Source: Betaproteobacteria bacterium (GTDB lineage: Bacteria; Pseudomonadota; Gammaproteobacteria; Burkholderiales; Burkholderiaceae_C). Taken from it: 20,911 nucleotides of DNA. Positions 13,285 through 20,797 of the stretch are shown here, piece after piece. The stretch is taken from contig RFPX01000003.1 in NCBI GenBank assembly GCA_009925955.1, positions 1-20,911 on the forward strand, read 5' to 3'. How positions within the stretch are numbered: position 1 is the first letter of the stretch; the number at the start of each line of letters is the position of its first letter. Below the pieces are notes generated by a model that was not told the origin of the DNA, made no database searches, and saw only the letters and a program-made list of their open reading frames with translations. The position numbers and the translations under genes were made by a program.

Positions 13285-15396
13285 ATGCGGCGCGCCATGC
13301 TGGCCTGCAGCTTGGTCCTGGTGCTGGCCGGCCATGCCCTGCAGGCCTGGACACTGCCGGGCCTGCAACGGCTGGAGTGGTGGCTGTACGACGCCCGCAT
13401 CGCCTGGTGGGCCACCCCCGTGGCCGAAGACCAGGCCGATGAACGGTTGACCATCGTGGACATTGACGAGGCCAGCCTGCGCGAGCCTGAACAGGGCGGC
13501 GAAGGGCGCTGGCCCTGGCCGCGCGAGCGCTTGGCTGCGCTGGTGCAAGGTCTGTTTGAACAGCAGGGTGCGGCCGTGGTGGGGCTGGACATCATCCTGG
13601 CCGGCAGGCACCCGGGAGATGCGACATTGGCCAAGGCCATGCGCATGGGGCCGGTGGTGGTGGGAGACGCCTTTCACACGGGTGGCGGGTCTTCAGGAGC
13701 ACCACCCCCGGGCCTGGACACCAGCGGCTGGCCCAGCCTGCAGGTGCGCATTCGCAGCTATGAACACGCCATCGGGGTGGTGCCGGACTTGCGGCAGGCC
13801 GCCGCGGGCAGTGGTCATGTGCAAGCCCTGCGCGACGCCGATGGGGTGACCCGGCGCGTACCGATGCTGATCGAACAGGCCCAGCGTTGGCATCCGTCAC
13901 TGTCGCTGTCGGTGCTCCGGGCCCTGTCGGATGCGCCAGCGCCCATGCCGGTGTGGGCCTCCTACGGAGACCGCAACCGTATCGAGGCGCTCGAAGTGGC
14001 CGGGCTCCGGGTACCGGTGGACGAGGCCTTGCAGGCCCTGGTGCCTTACCGCCGGGGTAGCGCAACGGTGCCGGTGGTGTCGGCTGCCGAGGTCTCGCAG
14101 GGTCGTCTGGCGCCTGGCAGCTTGCAAGGTCGCATCGTGTTGGTGGGCTCTTCGGCTTCAGGCCTGGCCGACCTGGTCACGACCCCGCTGCACGCCAGCC
14201 TGCCGGGCGTTCATGTTCATGCTGAGCTCATCGCGGGCTTCCTGGATGGGCGCGTGGCACGTGAACCGGCCTATGCACGTATGGCCGAAGTGGTGCTGGT
14301 GCTGCTGGCGCTTCCACTGGCCTGGTGGGGTGGGCGTTGGCGTCCACTGACCCTGGTCGCTGCGGCCGGCTGTTGTGCCGTGCTCCTGGTGGTGGGTCAA
14401 GGTGCCCTGTTGGCGCATCACGGCTTGCTGCTGCCTTTGGCGGCACCCCTGTTGGCCGTTTTTCTGCCCACGGCCTTGCAGGTGGCCTGGGGCTATGCAG
14501 TGGAGTCCCGCTCGCGCCGGCAGATGGCCACGCTCTTTGCCAGCTATGTGCCCCCCGAGATCGTGCAGCGCCTTGCTGAGAACCCTGGCGCCTACTCGAT
14601 GAAACCGTTGGAGCGTGAGCTCACCGTCCTGTTTGCGGATGTGCGGGGCTTCACGACCGTCTCAGAAAGCCTGAGCCCGCAGGCCCTGGCGGACTGGATC
14701 AACGAGTACCTCACGGCCATGAGCCTGGTGATCCGCGAACAGCACCACGGCACCCTGGACAAGTACATCGGCGATGCGGTGATGGCCTTCTGGGGTGCGC
14801 CGCTCGAGGACGCTGCGCATGCCGAGCGGGCGGTCTGTGCCGCCTTGGCCATGCAGCGCACAGCACGGGAGCTGAGCGCGGCGTTTGTGGCCAAGGGCTG
14901 GCCCCCGGTGGCCATCGGGGTGGGCGTGAACAGCGGCTTGATGCGCGTAGGCGACATGGGCTCGCAACTGCGCCGCGCCTACACGGTGATGGGCGATGCG
15001 GTCAATTTGGGCTCACGCCTGGAGGGTCTGACGCGGGCCTATGGCGTGGACGTTCTGATCGGCCAGGACACGCGGGAGCGGCTGCCCCACTGGGTGTGTC
15101 GCGAGGTGGACCGGGTTCGGGTCAAGGGCAAGCAGGTGCCGGTGCGGATCTATGAACCGCTGGGCCCGAAGGAACAGGTCAGCGAACAACAGCAGGCCCT
15201 GGTGGCCCAATGGGATCAGATGCTGAGCCTGGTGCACCACCGGAACTGGTCTGCCGCCCTGAGCGCACTGGACAGACTGGGACATGAAGACCCGGGCCAA
15301 GCCTTGGTGGCGCTGTACCGCCAACGCGTGCAGCACCTGATGCAGCACCCACCAGGGCCCGACTGGGACGGCGTGACCCACTTCGACGCCAAGTAG
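13285..15396 (+). CDS. CHASE2-domain membrane class III adenylate cyclase
   Basis: The 703-residue protein is a membrane sensor that should make cAMP from ATP. Order: N-terminal membrane anchor (about 5-22); periplasmic CHASE2 domain (about 28-325) with LTIVDIDEASL (55-65), WPWPR and VGLDIILAG; two or three membrane segments between 333 and 404; a short linker with FASYVPPEIVQRL; a cyclase domain (about 445-625). Both metal aspartates are present (D452 in FADVRGF, D497 in DKYIGDAVMAFW). The adenine-specifying lysine is K493, and the transition-state residues are N574 and R578 in YTVMGDAVNLGSR. The second specificity position is Thr567, as in class IIIb cyclases. A C-terminal extension of about 75 residues follows. 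One base separates it from the FecR gene, so they form an operon. Confidence 0.94.
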   Translation: MRRAMLACSLVLVLAGHALQAWTLPGLQRLEWWLYDARIAWWATPVAEDQADERLTIVDIDEASLREPEQGGEGRWPWPRERLAALVQGLFEQQGAAVVGLDIILAGRHPGDATLAKAMRMGPVVVGDAFHTGGGSSGAPPPGLDTSGWPSLQVRIRSYEHAIGVVPDLRQAAAGSGHVQALRDADGVTRRVPMLIEQAQRWHPSLSLSVLRALSDAPAPMPVWASYGDRNRIEALEVAGLRVPVDEALQALVPYRRGSATVPVVSAAEVSQGRLAPGSLQGRIVLVGSSASGLADLVTTPLHASLPGVHVHAELIAGFLDGRVAREPAYARMAEVVLVLLALPLAWWGGRWRPLTLVAAAGCCAVLLVVGQGALLAHHGLLLPLAAPLLAVFLPTALQVAWGYAVESRSRRQMATLFASYVPPEIVQRLAENPGAYSMKPLERELTVLFADVRGFTTVSESLSPQALADWINEYLTAMSLVIREQHHGTLDKYIGDAVMAFWGAPLEDAAHAERAVCAALAMQRTARELSAAFVAKGWPPVAIGVGVNSGLMRVGDMGSQLRRAYTVMGDAVNLGSRLEGLTRAYGVDVLIGQDTRERLPHWVCREVDRVRVKGKQVPVRIYEPLGPKEQVSEQQQALVAQWDQMLSLVHHRNWSAALSALDRLGHEDPGQALVALYRQRVQHLMQHPPGPDWDGVTHFDAK

Positions 15397-15407
15397 CGGT
15401 GGGCAGC

Positions 15408-15413
15408 GACAAT
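15408..15413 (+). promoter_or_regulatory. possible -10 box for yaeQ
   Basis: GACAAT at 15408-15413 lies 24 bases before the yaeQ ATG in the 40-bp spacer after the cyclase gene. It would let yaeQ be transcribed separately from the FecR-cyclase operon. There is no clear -35 box. An imperfect inverted repeat (15399-15407 with 15419-15431) flanks it. Confidence 0.22.
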
Positions 15414-15436
15414 GCCGGGCTGCTATCCCACACACC

Positions 15437-15997
15437 ATGGCCCTGAAGTCCACCATCTACAAGGCGACGCTGGCAATTGCCGACATCGACCACAGCTACT
15501 ACGCCGACCACGCGCTGACCCTGGCACGCCACCCCAGCGAAACCGACGAGCGGATGATGATCCGCCTGTTGGCCCTGGCCTTGAATGCCCACGAACTGCA
15601 AGACACCTGCGGCGGCGATGGCACGCTGGCCTTCGGTGCGGGCTTGTCAGACCCTGAAGACCCCGACCTGTGGCTCAAGGACTTCACCGGGGACACCCGG
15701 CTGTGGGTCGAGGTGGGCCAACCCGAAGAGCGGCCCCTGCTCAAGGCTTGCCAGAAGGCCGACGTGGTGAAGGTGTATGCGTTTCACCATGCCGCAGAGG
15801 TGTGGTGGAAGGGCATTGAGACCAAGCTCACGCGCTTGGACAAGCTGCAGGTCTACCGCGTTCCCACGCAGGCCTCGCAGGAGCTGGCCGCCATGGCTGC
15901 GCGCAGCATGCACCTGCAGGCCACCGTTCAGGACGGCGCGGTGACCCTCAGCGGCGGGTCGGAAGCGGTGGTGATCGAAGCCTTGCGCTGGAAATAG
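15437..15997 (+). CDS. yaeQ: YaeQ family protein
   Basis: This 186-residue protein matches the YaeQ family throughout: MALKSTIYKATLAIADIDHS at the start, YYADHALTLARHPSETDERM, LWVEVGQPEERPLLKA and VVKVYAFHHAAEVWW. YaeQ proteins have a fold related to PD-(D/E)xK nucleases, but no secure biochemical role is known to me. The PD at 76-77 and the EVGQP around 92-96 are the likely remnants of that site, with no clear ExK triad, so nuclease activity is doubtful. It lies 40 bp after the cyclase gene with no strong ribosome site. An imperfect hairpin (15399-15431) and a GACAAT (15408-15413) that could be a -10 lie in the spacer. Its stop is 2 bp from the stop of the convergent dienoyl-CoA reductase gene. 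Confidence 0.93.
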   Translation: MALKSTIYKATLAIADIDHSYYADHALTLARHPSETDERMMIRLLALALNAHELQDTCGGDGTLAFGAGLSDPEDPDLWLKDFTGDTRLWVEVGQPEERPLLKACQKADVVKVYAFHHAAEVWWKGIETKLTRLDKLQVYRVPTQASQELAAMAARSMHLQATVQDGAVTLSGGSEAVVIEALRWK

Positions 15998-15999
15998 CG

Positions 16000-18054
16000 T
16001 TACACCGACAACGCCCAGCGGGCTGCTTCATCGATCGCGCGCTTGGCATCCAACTCGCCTGCCACACGGGCGCCACCGAGCACGTGCACCCGGCGGCCTT
16101 GGTCCTGAAGGGCATCCGCGAGCGTGCGCAGTGGCTCTTGGCCGGCACAAATGACAATGTGGTCGCAGTCGATCCACTGAGGATCCTCGCGCTGCGGTCC
16201 ATGGGAGATGAGCAAGCCCCTGTCCTCGATGCGCTCGTAGTTCACCCCCGCGATCATCTGTACGCGCTTCATCTTCAGCGCGGTGCGGTGGATCCAACCC
16301 GTGGTCTTGCCCAGGCCCGCGCCCAGCTTGCCCTGGCTGCGCTGCAAGAGAAAGACCTCGCGTGCCGCAGGCCAAGGCTGTGGGCCCTCGGGCGCCAAGC
16401 CGCCGGGTGACAGCGCCGGGTCGCCCACACCCCACTCGCGCTGCCAAGCCTGCAGGTCGAGGGTGGTGGAAGGGCCCTGATGCGCCAGAAACTCCGCCAC
16501 ATCAAAGCCAATTCCACCGGCGCCAATGATGGCCACGCGCGGGCCCACCGGGACCTGCCCGCGCAACACCTGCAGGTAGCTCAGCACCTTGGGGTGCTCT
16601 TGGCCCGGGATGCGGGGGTCCCGCGGCTTGACGCCCGTGGCCACCACCACCTCGTCAAAGTCCACCAGATCCCGGGGCTGCACCTCTATGCCCAGGTGCA
16701 ACTGCACGCCGGTGGCCTGAATGCGCCGACCCAGGTAGCGCAGCATCTCATCGAACTCTTCCTTGCCGGGAATGCGGCGGGCCATGTTGAGCTGCCCCCC
16801 GATGGCCTGGTCGCGATCAAAGAGTTGCACCTGGTGCCCACGCTCGGCCGCCCAGGTGGCCGCGGTGATGCCGGCAGGGCCCGCGCCCACGACGGCGATT
16901 CGCTTGGCCCGAGTGGCCGGGCGCACGACCAGCTCGGTTTCGTGGCAAGCCCTGGGATTGACCAGACAGCCCGCGCGCCGGTTCTGAAACACATGGTCCA
17001 GGCAGGCCTGGTTGCAGGCGATGCAGGTGTTGATGTCCTGGGCACGCCCTTGTGCGGCTTTGACAACGAAGTCGGGGTCGGCCAAGAGGGGCCGTGCCAT
17101 GGACACGAGGTCTGCTGCGCCGTCGGCCAGGATGCTTTCAGCCACCTCAGGGGTGTTGATTCGGTTGCTGGCCACCAAGGGCGTGGTGATGCCCTCTTCC
17201 ACAAAGGCCTGCTTGAGCCGCGCGGTCAGCCAGGTGAAGGCCGCGCGGGGCACGCTGGTGGCGATCGTGGGAATGCGGGCTTCATGCCAGCCGATGCCGG
17301 TGTTGATGATGGACGCACCCGCAGCGGCAACGGCACGGCCCAGGGTGAGCACCTCGTCCCAGCGGCTGCCGCCGGGCACCAGGTCGATCATCGACAGCCG
17401 ATAGATGAGGATGAAGTCGGGCCCCACGGCTTCCCGAGTGCGTTGCACGATCTCCAAGGGCAGGCGCATCCGGTTGCTGTAGTCGCCGCCCCAGGCATCT
17501 TGTCGTTGGTTGGTTGCAGCCGAGATGAACTGGTTGATGAAGTAGCCTTCCGACCCCATGATCTCCACACCGTCATAACCCGCCTCGCGCGCCAGCGTCG
17601 CGCAGCGAACGAAGGCCCGGATCTGGCGTTCAACACCGCGGGCTGAAAGTTCAAAGGGCGTGAACGGTGAGATGGGCGAGCGCAGCCGTGTGGGCGCCAC
17701 GGCCAAGGGGTGGTAGGCGTAACGGCCGGTGTGCAGGATTTGCATGGCGATGCGGCCGCCAGCATCGTGAACGGCGCGGGTGACCACCTGATGGCGTCGG
17801 GCCGCCGCCTGCGTGGCCAAGGTGCCGGCGAAGGGCTTGGCCCAACCGGCGATGTTGGGCGCGATGCCCCCGGTGACGATCAGGCCCACACCGCCCTGTG
17901 CCCGCTCCCGAAAGAAGGCCGCCAAGGGCTGCAGGTCCCGCCCGTCCTCCAGGCCTGTGTGCATGGAACCCATGAGCACACGGTTGCGCAGGCGCACGCC
18001 CGCCACTTCCAGGGGCTCAAGCAGGTGCGGATACGGAGCGCGGGGGTCGGACAT
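16000..18054 (-). CDS. fadH: NADPH-dependent 2,4-dienoyl-CoA reductase (FadH type)
   Basis: FadH reduces 2,4-dienoyl-CoA so that unsaturated fatty acids can be beta-oxidised. The 684-residue protein has an N-terminal FMN-binding TIM barrel related to old yellow enzyme (about 1-340), four cysteines for the 4Fe-4S cluster (C344, C347, C351, C363 in CIACNQACLDHVFQNRRAGC), and C-terminal FAD and NADPH domains with GAGPAG (390-395) and a second VAIIGAGGIGFDVAEF. Tyr171 in GSEGYFINQF and His257 in GIGWHEAR match the catalytic Tyr166/His252 of the E. coli enzyme with a constant offset of 5. ATG 18054 (MSDPRAPYPHLLEPL) is chosen; the frame extends upstream through the promoter region only. It diverges from the CBS-domain gene by 94 bp. 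A role on another enone or amine substrate, as in sister families, cannot be excluded. Confidence 0.9.
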   Translation of the reverse strand: MSDPRAPYPHLLEPLEVAGVRLRNRVLMGSMHTGLEDGRDLQPLAAFFRERAQGGVGLIVTGGIAPNIAGWAKPFAGTLATQAAARRHQVVTRAVHDAGGRIAMQILHTGRYAYHPLAVAPTRLRSPISPFTPFELSARGVERQIRAFVRCATLAREAGYDGVEIMGSEGYFINQFISAATNQRQDAWGGDYSNRMRLPLEIVQRTREAVGPDFILIYRLSMIDLVPGGSRWDEVLTLGRAVAAAGASIINTGIGWHEARIPTIATSVPRAAFTWLTARLKQAFVEEGITTPLVASNRINTPEVAESILADGAADLVSMARPLLADPDFVVKAAQGRAQDINTCIACNQACLDHVFQNRRAGCLVNPRACHETELVVRPATRAKRIAVVGAGPAGITAATWAAERGHQVQLFDRDQAIGGQLNMARRIPGKEEFDEMLRYLGRRIQATGVQLHLGIEVQPRDLVDFDEVVVATGVKPRDPRIPGQEHPKVLSYLQVLRGQVPVGPRVAIIGAGGIGFDVAEFLAHQGPSTTLDLQAWQREWGVGDPALSPGGLAPEGPQPWPAAREVFLLQRSQGKLGAGLGKTTGWIHRTALKMKRVQMIAGVNYERIEDRGLLISHGPQREDPQWIDCDHIVICAGQEPLRTLADALQDQGRRVHVLGGARVAGELDAKRAIDEAARWALSV

Positions 18055-18148
18055 CTGGGCAGCGCTTGTCGAAGCGTCCAATTGGGTTGACACTTGGAGT
18101 GTAGGCAGTAGCAGTCCCCTGAAACCCTCGTCCCAGAAAGGGTCCCCC
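18055..18148. promoter_or_regulatory. divergent fadH/CBS-protein spacer with TTGACA
   Basis: This 94-bp spacer separates two diverging starts. A perfect -35 hexamer TTGACA lies at 18087-18092 on the plus strand, with TAGCAG (18109-18114, 16-bp spacing) as a weak -10 that would drive the CBS gene. On the minus strand TACACT (18098-18103) could be a -10 for fadH. The two candidates overlap, so the promoters may compete. No clear operator palindrome is seen. AAAGGG at 18137-18142 is the likely ribosome site for the CBS gene. Confidence 0.45.
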
Positions 18149-18586
18149 ATGAGCACCGTTAAGGATTGCCTGGCCCATAAGCCCCAACGCGTCATTCAAG
18201 TGGCGCCCAATGCCCCTGTCAAGACCGCTTTGCAGCTGATGAAGGAGCACCGTGTACGGGCGGTGCTGGTCACCGAGGCCGACCAACTCGTGGGCATCGT
18301 CTCCCAGGGCGACTGCGCCATCCGAGCCTTCCTGGCCGGCCACGATGCCGATCAAACGCCCGTGTCCGAGATCATGACCGCCAACCCCTTGAGCGTAAAG
18401 CCAGGCGACCCCATGGAACTGTGCATGGGACTCATGGCCACGCGGGGCTTTCGTCACCTGCCCGTGGTGGCCCAGGGGCAACTCCTGGGCGTCATCTCCA
18501 TCGGAGATGTGGTCAAGCAGATGATGAACGAGCTGGGCGAGCATGTCTCCTTCTTGGAGACGTACATCAAGGGCCACAGCGCCTGA
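18149..18586 (+). CDS. two-CBS-domain protein
   Basis: The 145-residue protein consists almost wholly of a CBS pair: CBS1 about residues 7-62 (VIQVAPNAPVKTALQLMKEH, RAVLVTEADQLVGIVSQGD) and CBS2 about 75-130 (VSEIMTANPLSVKPGDP, RHLPVVAQGQLLGVISIGDV). Such stand-alone pairs bind adenine nucleotides or similar ligands and often act as energy sensors, but the ligand and partner here are unknown. Each domain keeps the GIVSxGD/GVISIGD strand that carries the ribose-binding aspartate. The C-terminal tail HVSFLETYIKGHSA is typical for this proteobacterial subgroup. ATG 18149 is supported by AAAGGG 6 bases upstream; the frame is open further upstream only across the promoter spacer. It ends 7 bp before the convergent amidohydrolase gene. 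Confidence 0.92.
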   Translation: MSTVKDCLAHKPQRVIQVAPNAPVKTALQLMKEHRVRAVLVTEADQLVGIVSQGDCAIRAFLAGHDADQTPVSEIMTANPLSVKPGDPMELCMGLMATRGFRHLPVVAQGQLLGVISIGDVVKQMMNELGEHVSFLETYIKGHSA

Positions 18587-18593
18587 ATGGCGC

Positions 18594-19463
18594 TCAGTTG
18601 GACAGGCGCGCGCGAACGTAGTTCGCGACTTCGCCGAGCACCTCGGTGAGGTGCACCCGCAGGGCTTCAAATCCGCCCGAACGCTCTCGCGTGGCCTCGT
18701 GCATGTACAGCGGGCGGCGAACCTCGATCTGCAGGCTGTGGCGGTTGTGCGCTGGCTGTCCAATCTGCGCCAGCAGGGCCACGCCCTTGTAGGGGTCGTT
18801 GCGCGCTACTGTGTAGCCCCGCGCCAGCAGGCTGCGTTCTACAACCTCGATAAAGCCAGGCTCGCAGGTGCTGCCATCGCGATCGCCCAACACAAAGTCG
18901 GCCAGGCGCCGCTGCGGGTTCAGGCCCAGCCGTGCGTAGGCGTTGTCGGGCATGGAATGAAGGTTGAGATGCCACACGCCGCCAAATCGCGCAACGGCCA
19001 ACTCGACTTCCCGCGCGAGCGCCTCACGGTAGGGCCGCCAGCAGCGATCGATGCGCTGTTGAACCTCGTCCACCGTCAGCTTTCGTGCGTACAGCGGCTG
19101 CTCTTGATGGAGCTGCTTCCAAATCAGCCCATAGCCCAAGCGTGACTTCTCTCCCGGCTGCAGCGGGTGCGGCCACGGGCCATCCAAGAGCCCAGGATCC
19201 AGGTCCTCAAGCGCCCGGTTGGGGTCGATGTAGCTTCTGGGAAAGCGCGCTGCCACCAGCGTTGCCCCCACCTCAGGGGCTGCCGACCAAAGCGCATCAA
19301 CATCGGTGTCCTCGGCTTGGCGCAGGGCTGCCCACGGCGCCACCGTCCCGAAGTCTGATGGGTACTCGACGCCGCTGTGCGGCGAGTCGCACACCAATGG
19401 GATCCAGCGGGCTTGAACAGGCCGGTGCAGCACCAGGGCCGGTGCGTGTTCCGTTTGGGTCAT
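18594..19463 (-). CDS. N-formylglutamate amidohydrolase family protein
   Basis: The 289-residue protein belongs to the N-formylglutamate amidohydrolase (FGase) family, whose HutG-type member releases formate and glutamate from N-formyl-L-glutamate at the end of histidine breakdown. Visible blocks are CDSPHSGVEYP (SPHSG 27-31), ARFPRSYIDPNRALEDLDP (72-90), HLNLHSMPDNAY (165-176) and DFVLGDRDGSTCEP. The histidines in SPHSG and NLHS are the likely metal ligands. No hutH, hutU or hutI is nearby, so a histidine role is not supported by context and the substrate may be another N-acyl amino acid. Its ATG lies 3 bp after the stop of the Bug-family receptor gene, so the two are probably co-translated and the receptor may bring in the substrate or a related acid. 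Confidence 0.88.
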   Translation of the reverse strand: MTQTEHAPALVLHRPVQARWIPLVCDSPHSGVEYPSDFGTVAPWAALRQAEDTDVDALWSAAPEVGATLVAARFPRSYIDPNRALEDLDPGLLDGPWPHPLQPGEKSRLGYGLIWKQLHQEQPLYARKLTVDEVQQRIDRCWRPYREALAREVELAVARFGGVWHLNLHSMPDNAYARLGLNPQRRLADFVLGDRDGSTCEPGFIEVVERSLLARGYTVARNDPYKGVALLAQIGQPAHNRHSLQIEVRRPLYMHEATRERSGGFEALRVHLTEVLGEVANYVRARLSN

Positions 19464-19466
19464 CGG

Positions 19467-20438
19467 CTACTCGGGCTGGATGTTGGCCACACGCGCCACA
19501 CGCTGGTACCGTGCCAGCGCCTGCTTGATCTGCTGGGCGAATTCGTCGGGCGTGTTGGCCATGGAAACGCCGCCGATCTTTTCGGCCTGTGCTTTGAAAC
19601 TGGCATCCTCCATGGCCCTGTGTGCGGCCTCACGCAGCCGCGCCACCACCGCCGGCGGTGTTCCGGCCGGCGCCATGAGGCCAAACCAACCCCCTTCGCT
19701 GAGCTCCTCAAAACCGAGTTCACGGTAGGTGGGCACATCGGGCAGCAAGCTGCTGCGCTGCGGAGACAGCAACGCCAGGGCTCTCAGGCGCCCGGCTTGA
19801 ATGTGGGGCAACGCGGAGGGCAGGTTGTCGGTGAGTGCATCCACCTGCCCTGCCAACGCGTCGTTGAGCGCTGGCCCCGCGCCCTTGTACGGCACATGCA
19901 AGAGCTGGATGCCCGCCAAGTGGGCGAAATTCTCCACATTCGCGTGCCCCAAGGAGCCTATACCTGGTGAGGCGAACGTGTGCCGGCCCGGCGCAGCTTT
20001 GGCCATGGCGATGAAGTCGCGCATGGACTTGGCCGGCATCTTCGGATTCACGACGAAGACGCTGGGCACCGACATGACATTGGTGATCGGCTGAAAGTCC
20101 TTGACGGGGTCGTAGGGGATCTTTCGGTAGATCGCGGGGCTGGCCCCATGGGTGCTGACAGTGCCCATCAGCAGGGTGTAGCCGTCCGGTGTGGCTTTGG
20201 CCACCAAATCAGCCCCCAGAGTGCCCCCTGCGCCACCTCGGTTGTCCACCGTCACGGTTTGCCCGAGCAGAGGGCCCATGCGCTCAGCCAACATGCGCGC
20301 CACCAAGTCGGTGGAGCCGCCCGGTGCAAAGGGCACCACCAACTTGATGGGCTTGGCTGGAAAGGACTGCGCGCTGACAGCGCTGGCGAAAGACACCGCC
20401 ATCGCGGCCACCAACATCAAGCAATAGCGCCGGATCAT
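19467..20438 (-). CDS. Bug/TctC-family periplasmic solute-binding protein
   Basis: The 323-residue protein is a tripartite tricarboxylate transporter receptor of the Bug family, greatly expanded in Burkholderiales. A Sec signal (MIRRYCLMLVAAMAVSFASA) is followed by a likely cut after VSA at residue 23. Family marks are FPAKPIKLVVPFAPGGSTDL near residues 26-45, VDNRGGAGGTLGADLVAKA, PDGYTLLMGT, VPYKGAGPALNDALAGQVD and GWFGLMAPAGTP. These proteins bind carboxylates, amino acids or aromatic acids. No TctA/TctB membrane subunits are in the window, as is usual for orphan Bug genes, so it may share a transporter encoded elsewhere. A strong GAGGAGAAG ribosome site lies at 20442-20450. It is followed after 3 bp by the amidohydrolase gene. 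Confidence 0.95.
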   Translation of the reverse strand: MIRRYCLMLVAAMAVSFASAVSAQSFPAKPIKLVVPFAPGGSTDLVARMLAERMGPLLGQTVTVDNRGGAGGTLGADLVAKATPDGYTLLMGTVSTHGASPAIYRKIPYDPVKDFQPITNVMSVPSVFVVNPKMPAKSMRDFIAMAKAAPGRHTFASPGIGSLGHANVENFAHLAGIQLLHVPYKGAGPALNDALAGQVDALTDNLPSALPHIQAGRLRALALLSPQRSSLLPDVPTYRELGFEELSEGGWFGLMAPAGTPPAVVARLREAAHRAMEDASFKAQAEKIGGVSMANTPDEFAQQIKQALARYQRVARVANIQPE

Positions 20439-20485
20439 GTGCTTCTCCTCGTCCGTTACGGTCAGGGGGATGTGGGAGATGGTGA

Positions 20486-20505
20486 GGCAGCGGCTACCGG
20501 CTGCC
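20486..20505 (-). repeat. inverted repeat between the DUF1883 gene and the Bug gene
   Basis: GGCAGC (20486-20491) and GCTGCC (20500-20505) form a 6-bp perfect inverted repeat with an 8-base loop in the 86-bp spacer. There is no T-run after it on the minus strand, so it is not a standard terminator. It could be an operator or an RNA hairpin ahead of the Bug gene. Confidence 0.3.
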
Positions 20506-20524
20506 GTGGGCGCCCCAAAGCCGA

Positions 20525-20797
20525 TCAGGCCGAGACGACCTTCACCACCGCGCTGACGCCCGGCGTGCCTTGTATGCCCGTGGTGTCAATGGCCACATGC
20601 CAATGGCCTGCCGTGGGAATGGCCAGCCGAATAGGCGACTGGCGGACCACGCCGCCCGTGTAGATGTGCTTGACACCAGCCTTGTAGTTGCCGAAGTTCG
20701 GGGTGTCCATCAGCCGGACGTTGGCCACGGCCGTGAGCCGGACCTCCACCACTTCACCGGCTTGCCTCGGGCCGAGGTCGGTGTAGAGAAATTTCAT
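20525..20797 (-). CDS. DUF1883-family protein
   Basis: This 90-residue protein fits the DUF1883 family, for which I know no function. The typical pattern is MKFLYTDLGPRQAGEVVEVR, then NVRLMDTPNFGNYKAG, the HIYTGG turn and RLAIPTAGHWHVAIDT near the end. Its small all-beta character, with no signal peptide or membrane segment, suggests a compact cytoplasmic domain; related domains are sometimes fused to TIR domains or found as stand-alone units. ATG 20797 is chosen because the family starts MKFL; the frame is open upstream to 20905 but reads as arginine-rich shadow. It lies 86 bp upstream of the Bug gene on the same strand, so co-transcription is possible but not shown. The 114 bp to the window edge hold nothing I can call. 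Confidence 0.85.
   Translation of the reverse strand: MKFLYTDLGPRQAGEVVEVRLTAVANVRLMDTPNFGNYKAGVKHIYTGGVVRQSPIRLAIPTAGHWHVAIDTTGIQGTPGVSAVVKVVSA

Noticed and set aside
15399..15431. Imperfect inverted repeat before yaeQ
   Set aside because: It has a 4-base bulge and no T-run; too weak to call a terminator or operator.
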